Shown in pieces: positions 61,207 to 64,000 of a DNA stretch of 64,000 nucleotides (its first letter is position 1; every line of letters begins with the position of its first letter). Location: assembly GCA_024236155.1 (NCBI GenBank), contig JACKLA010000003.1:1-64000 (forward strand), given 5' to 3'. The notes under the pieces were generated by a model. It was not told the DNA's origin, searched no databases, and saw nothing but the letters and a program-made list of their open reading frames with translations. The position numbers and the translations under genes are program-made. Origin of the DNA: Sphingomonadaceae bacterium (GTDB taxonomy: Bacteria > Pseudomonadota > Alphaproteobacteria > Sphingomonadales > Sphingomonadaceae).

Positions 61207-61836
61207 TCAGCCGCCGAACTGTTCGGCGACAAGTTTGGCAAAGGCATCGGCGCGGTGGCTGATGGCGTGTTTCGCTGCGGGTTCGATCTCGGCGAAGGTC
61301 AGTTCGCTGCCACAGGGCACGAACACGGGGTCGTAACCAAAACCCATCTCGCCGCGTGGCGGCCATGTCAGGGAGCCATCGCATTTGCCTTCGTAAATTG
61401 CATATTCGCCGTCGGGCCATGCCAGTGCGAGGACGCAATGGAAGGCGGCACTGCGGTCGACTTCAGGCCCCTTGGCCTGCAACAGCCCTTCGACCTTGCC
61501 CATTGCCATATGCCAGTCGCGGCCCGGATCGCCTTCGAACCATTGCCGCTCGGCCCAGTCGGCAGTGTAGACGCCGGGCCGTCCATCGAGCGCATCGACC
61601 GACAGCCCGCTGTCGTCGGCCAGCGCGACCAGTCCCGACGCCTCGGCAGAGGCGCGTGCCTTGATCAGTGCATTCTCGGCAAAGGTCTTCCCGGTCTCCG
61701 CAGGCTCGGCCAGGCCAAGCGAACCGGCGCTGATGCATTTCACCCCATAGGGATCGAGCAGCGCGCCGATTTCCCTCAGCTTGCCCGCATTATGCGTGGC
61801 GATGACCAGCGAACCCCCGCCGAGTTTGCGGGTCAC
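61207..61836 (-). CDS. rdgB: XTP/dITP pyrophosphatase
   Basis: A 209-residue Ham1-type enzyme removing noncanonical purine triphosphates. It has VIATHNAGKLREIGALL, TFAENALIKARA, ALADDSGLSVDALDGRPGVY, GFGYDPVFVP and KHAISHRADAF. The GTG start overlaps the rph stop as GTGA. Confidence 0.96.
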   Translation of the reverse strand: MTRKLGGGSLVIATHNAGKLREIGALLDPYGVKCISAGSLGLAEPAETGKTFAENALIKARASAEASGLVALADDSGLSVDALDGRPGVYTADWAERQWFEGDPGRDWHMAMGKVEGLLQAKGPEVDRSAAFHCVLALAWPDGEYAIYEGKCDGSLTWPPRGEMGFGYDPVFVPCGSELTFAEIEPAAKHAISHRADAFAKLVAEQFGG

Positions 61837-62546
61837 TTCACCGCGTCCATCTGCGCCTTGAAGATACGATCACAGCCAATGTTGGCGAGGCGAAGCAGCC
61901 GCAGCAGGCCTTCCTCGTCATAGGTCGCGCCTTCTGCGGTGGCTTGCACCTCGGCGATCTGCCCGCCCGAGATAAGCACGAAATTGGCGTCAGCATCGGC
62001 GCTCGAATCCTCGTCATAGTCGAGATCGAGGACAGGGTTGCCCTGGTAGATGCCGCAGCTGATTGCAGCGACCTGCGCGTTGATCGGGTCTTCCTTGAGG
62101 TCACCGCTTGCAAGCAGGCCGTTGACTGCCAGTCGCAGCGCCACCCATGCGCCGGAGATTGAGGCGGTCCGCGTGCCGCCATCGGCCTGGATCACGTCGC
62201 AATCGAGTGTGATCTGCCGCTCGCCCAGCTTCTTGAGGTCGACCACAGCGCGCAAGCTGCGCCCGATCAGCCGCTGGATTTCCTGCGTGCGGCCGGATTG
62301 CTTGCCCTTCGCCGCTTCGCGCGAGCCGCGCGTATGCGTGGCGCGCGGCAACATCGAGTACTCGCCCGTCACCCAGCCTTCACCCTTGCCGCGCATCCAT
62401 GGCGGGACATTGCGCTCGACACTGGCAGTGCACAGCACCCGCGTATCACCAAAGCTGACAAGGCACGAACCCTCGGCATGTTTGGTGAAGCCGGTTTCGA
62501 TGGTGATAGCGCGCATCTCGTCGGGCGCGCGGCCGGAAGGTCGCAT
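61833..62546 (-). CDS. rph: Ribonuclease PH
   Basis: A 237-residue phosphorolytic exoribonuclease trimming tRNA 3' ends. It has MRPSGRAPDEMRAITIETGF, EYSMLPRATHTRGSREAAKG, LDCDVIQADGGTRTASISGA and DLDYDEDSSADADANFVL. Coupled to rdgB. Confidence 0.97.
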   Translation of the reverse strand: MRPSGRAPDEMRAITIETGFTKHAEGSCLVSFGDTRVLCTASVERNVPPWMRGKGEGWVTGEYSMLPRATHTRGSREAAKGKQSGRTQEIQRLIGRSLRAVVDLKKLGERQITLDCDVIQADGGTRTASISGAWVALRLAVNGLLASGDLKEDPINAQVAAISCGIYQGNPVLDLDYDEDSSADADANFVLISGGQIAEVQATAEGATYDEEGLLRLLRLANIGCDRIFKAQMDAVK

Positions 62547-62586
62547 GGTATTGTCCTTTGTGAATCGTTGTGGGCGCGTTACGCGC

Positions 62587-62614
62587 TTGAGCGATCAAGG
62601 CCAATGACTAGATT
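62587..62614 (+). promoter_or_regulatory. Possible hrcA promoter
   Basis: TTGAGC (62587-62592), 16 bases, TAGATT (62609-62614), then six bases to the hrcA ATG. The start could be leaderless. No CIRCE inverted repeat is visible between rph and hrcA. Confidence 0.3.
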
Positions 62615-62620
62615 GAGGCT

Positions 62621-63661
62621 ATGCCCACTCCACCCGTCACCGAACTGAACGAACGCGCGCGGGAGATATTCCGCCTTGTGGTCGAGGGCTATCTCGACAG
62701 CGGGCAGCCTGTCGGATCGAAGACGCTTGCAGGCGGCGGCGTGAATCTTTCGCCCGCATCGATCCGTTCGGTACTGGCCGATCTCGAAGGGCTTGGCCTG
62801 CTCGCCGCACCGCATACCAGCGCAGGCCGCCTCCCGACCGAGACGGGATTGCGCCTGTTCGTCGACGGCATGATGCAGGTGGCTGAACCCACGCGCGAGG
62901 AGCGCAAGGCCATCGAGGCGCGCATTGCCGAGCCCGGCCCGATCGAGCAGGCACTGGAGCAGACCAGCGCGATCCTGTCCGATATTTCGGGTGCGGCGGG
63001 TATGGTCATGGTCCCGCAACGCGATCCGAGACTGGCGCAGGTCAGCCTTGTCGCGCTGGGACAGAGCCGTGTGCTGGCGGTTCTGGTCGGCGAAGACGGG
63101 GTGATCGAGAACCGCGTGATGGAGGTTTCCGAACCGGTCTCGTCACCCGTGCTCGAACAGGCGAGCAATTACATCACAGCACGCCTTGCCGGGCGCACCT
63201 TGCGCGAGGCGAGCGCGGTTATGCGCAGCGAACTCGCGGCCAATCGCTCGCAACTCGATGAGGCGAGCCGCGACCTGGTCGAACGCGGGCTTGCCGTCTG
63301 GAGCGAGGATGCGGCCCAGCGTCCTGTGCTGATCGTGCGCGGGCAGGCCAATTTGCTTGACGAAACCGCGCTCAACGATCTCGAACGGGTGCGGCAATTG
63401 CTCGATGACATCGAGAACAAGCACTCGATTTCCGACCTGCTCGAAAGCACACGCGATGCGGAAGCGGCGAGAATTTTCATCGGTAGCGAGAACCGGCTGT
63501 TCGCGCTTTCCGGTTCATCGGTTATCGCATCACCCTATCGCGACCGCGAGGGGAGGGTGGTCGGCGTGCTGGGGGTGATCGGCCCCACGCGGTTGAATTA
63601 CGCGCGGGTCGTCCCCATGGTGGATTTCACAGCCCGATCATTGGGCAAGATCATCGGATAG
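62621..63661 (+). CDS. hrcA: Heat-inducible transcription repressor HrcA
   Basis: A 346-residue HrcA that normally represses chaperone genes at CIRCE. The winged helix is LNERAREIFRLVVEGYLDSG, with PVGSKTLAGGGVNLSPASIR and PHTSAGRLPTETGLRLFVDG. A GAF-like dimerisation domain follows, ending GVIGPTRLNYARVVPMVDFT. It is followed by grpE after 12 bases. Confidence 0.95.
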   Translation: MPTPPVTELNERAREIFRLVVEGYLDSGQPVGSKTLAGGGVNLSPASIRSVLADLEGLGLLAAPHTSAGRLPTETGLRLFVDGMMQVAEPTREERKAIEARIAEPGPIEQALEQTSAILSDISGAAGMVMVPQRDPRLAQVSLVALGQSRVLAVLVGEDGVIENRVMEVSEPVSSPVLEQASNYITARLAGRTLREASAVMRSELAANRSQLDEASRDLVERGLAVWSEDAAQRPVLIVRGQANLLDETALNDLERVRQLLDDIENKHSISDLLESTRDAEAARIFIGSENRLFALSGSSVIASPYRDREGRVVGVLGVIGPTRLNYARVVPMVDFTARSLGKIIG

Positions 63662-63673
63662 ATACGGAAGACT

Positions 63674-64000
63674 ATGAGCGACGAGAAGAAGCAGCCGCTG
63701 GATGAGGCTGTCGAAAACGAACTGAAGGGTGTGCCGGAAGAATTCCTCTCCGACGCGGACGATGCGGATGGCGATGACGCCAGCGTGGAAGATGCGCTGG
63801 CCGAACTGCGCAACGACCTCGAGGCCGCGAAACAGGAAACACTCTACGCCAAGGCAGAGGCGCAGAACATCCGCCGCCGTGCGGAAAAAGACATTGCCGA
63901 TGCCCGCGCCTACGCCGCGACCGGCTTTGCCCGCGATATCCTCTCGGTGGCCGACAATCTCGGCCGCGCAATCGATGCCGTGCCCGCCGAACTGCGCGAG
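63674..64000 (+). CDS. grpE: GrpE nucleotide exchange factor, N-terminal part (right edge)
   Basis: The first 109 codons of GrpE, which releases ADP from DnaK. MSDEKKQPLDEAVENELKGV and an acidic stretch are followed by the coiled coil EDALAELRNDLEAAKQETLY, AKAEAQNIRRRAEKDIADAR and FARDILSVADNLGRAIDAVP, the family core. The gene is cut by the window edge. Confidence 0.93.
   Translation, partial: MSDEKKQPLDEAVENELKGVPEEFLSDADDADGDDASVEDALAELRNDLEAAKQETLYAKAEAQNIRRRAEKDIADARAYAATGFARDILSVADNLGRAIDAVPAELRE

Overview
The window looks like the chromosome of an alphaproteobacterium of the order Sphingomonadales, most likely an Erythrobacteraceae member. This rests on high GC in the core genes, gene neighbourhoods (lpoA/rsmI/yraN/gshB, rph/rdgB/hemW/xerC, hrcA/grpE, mreBCD/mrdA/rodA, rplY/pth), typical small families (DOMON-like, DUF4139, DUF817, PEP-CTERM protein) and the characteristic sphingomonad palindromic repeats. 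The assignment is inference from protein and repeat style; no database was searched.

Layout. (1) 1-4297: one end of an integrated conjugative-type element. It holds the N-terminus of a TraD-like coupling protein, a small ribbon-helix-helix-like protein, an unknown 169-aa protein, an AlpA-type regulator and two low-GC cargo genes: a two-TM protein and a HEPN-like/multi-zinc-ribbon protein. The element abuts the 3' end of a tRNA-Lys(CUU) at 4295-4370, the usual kind of integration site. (2) 4485-11121: the rod-shape operon mreB-mreC-mreD-mrdA-rodA plus one secreted protein, all on the minus strand. mreB is intact, but the other five genes carry roughly two dozen frameshifts in 5.6 kb. (3) 11.3-22.1 kb: mutL, OmpA-like lipoprotein, ychF, a TPR lipoprotein, a PEP-CTERM protein, an exported short-chain dehydrogenase, pth, rplY and three tandem TraB/GumN-family genes. 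(4) 22.2-33.1 kb: glyQ, glyS, ppdK, a methyltransferase-like gene, comF, hisI, and a MerR regulator with an acyl-CoA dehydrogenase. (5) 33-46.6 kb: dienelactone hydrolase with two DUF4139 paralogues, a D-amino-acid-oxidase-like protein, cysK, MFS transporter, PilZ, tyrS, DOMON-like plus NamZ-like (DUF1343), and DUF817, DUF2314 and CoxE-like VWA genes. (6) 46.8-53 kb: two tandem soluble chemoreceptor-like proteins, a MoxR-type AAA+ protein, and a sigma factor/membrane protein/beta-lactamase-fold hydrolase cluster. (7) 53-64 kb: parE, lpoA-like, rsmI, yraN, gshB, xerC, hemW, a CAP-domain protein, rdgB, rph, hrcA and the start of grpE at the right edge.

Most of the core is ordinary housekeeping: translation (glyQS, tyrS, pth, rplY, rph, rsmI), cell-wall growth (mre/mrd operon, lpoA, NamZ), DNA maintenance (mutL, parE, xerC, rdgB) and heat shock (hrcA-grpE). 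The most unusual signals are four. Palindromic intergenic-type repeats are inserted in frame inside glyS (twice) and mutL. A dense frameshift cluster is confined to one operon. A HEPN-like protein with eight CxxC knuckles sits beside the tRNA integration site. Two chemoreceptor-like proteins with inverted domain order lie between the CoxE-like and MoxR-like genes.
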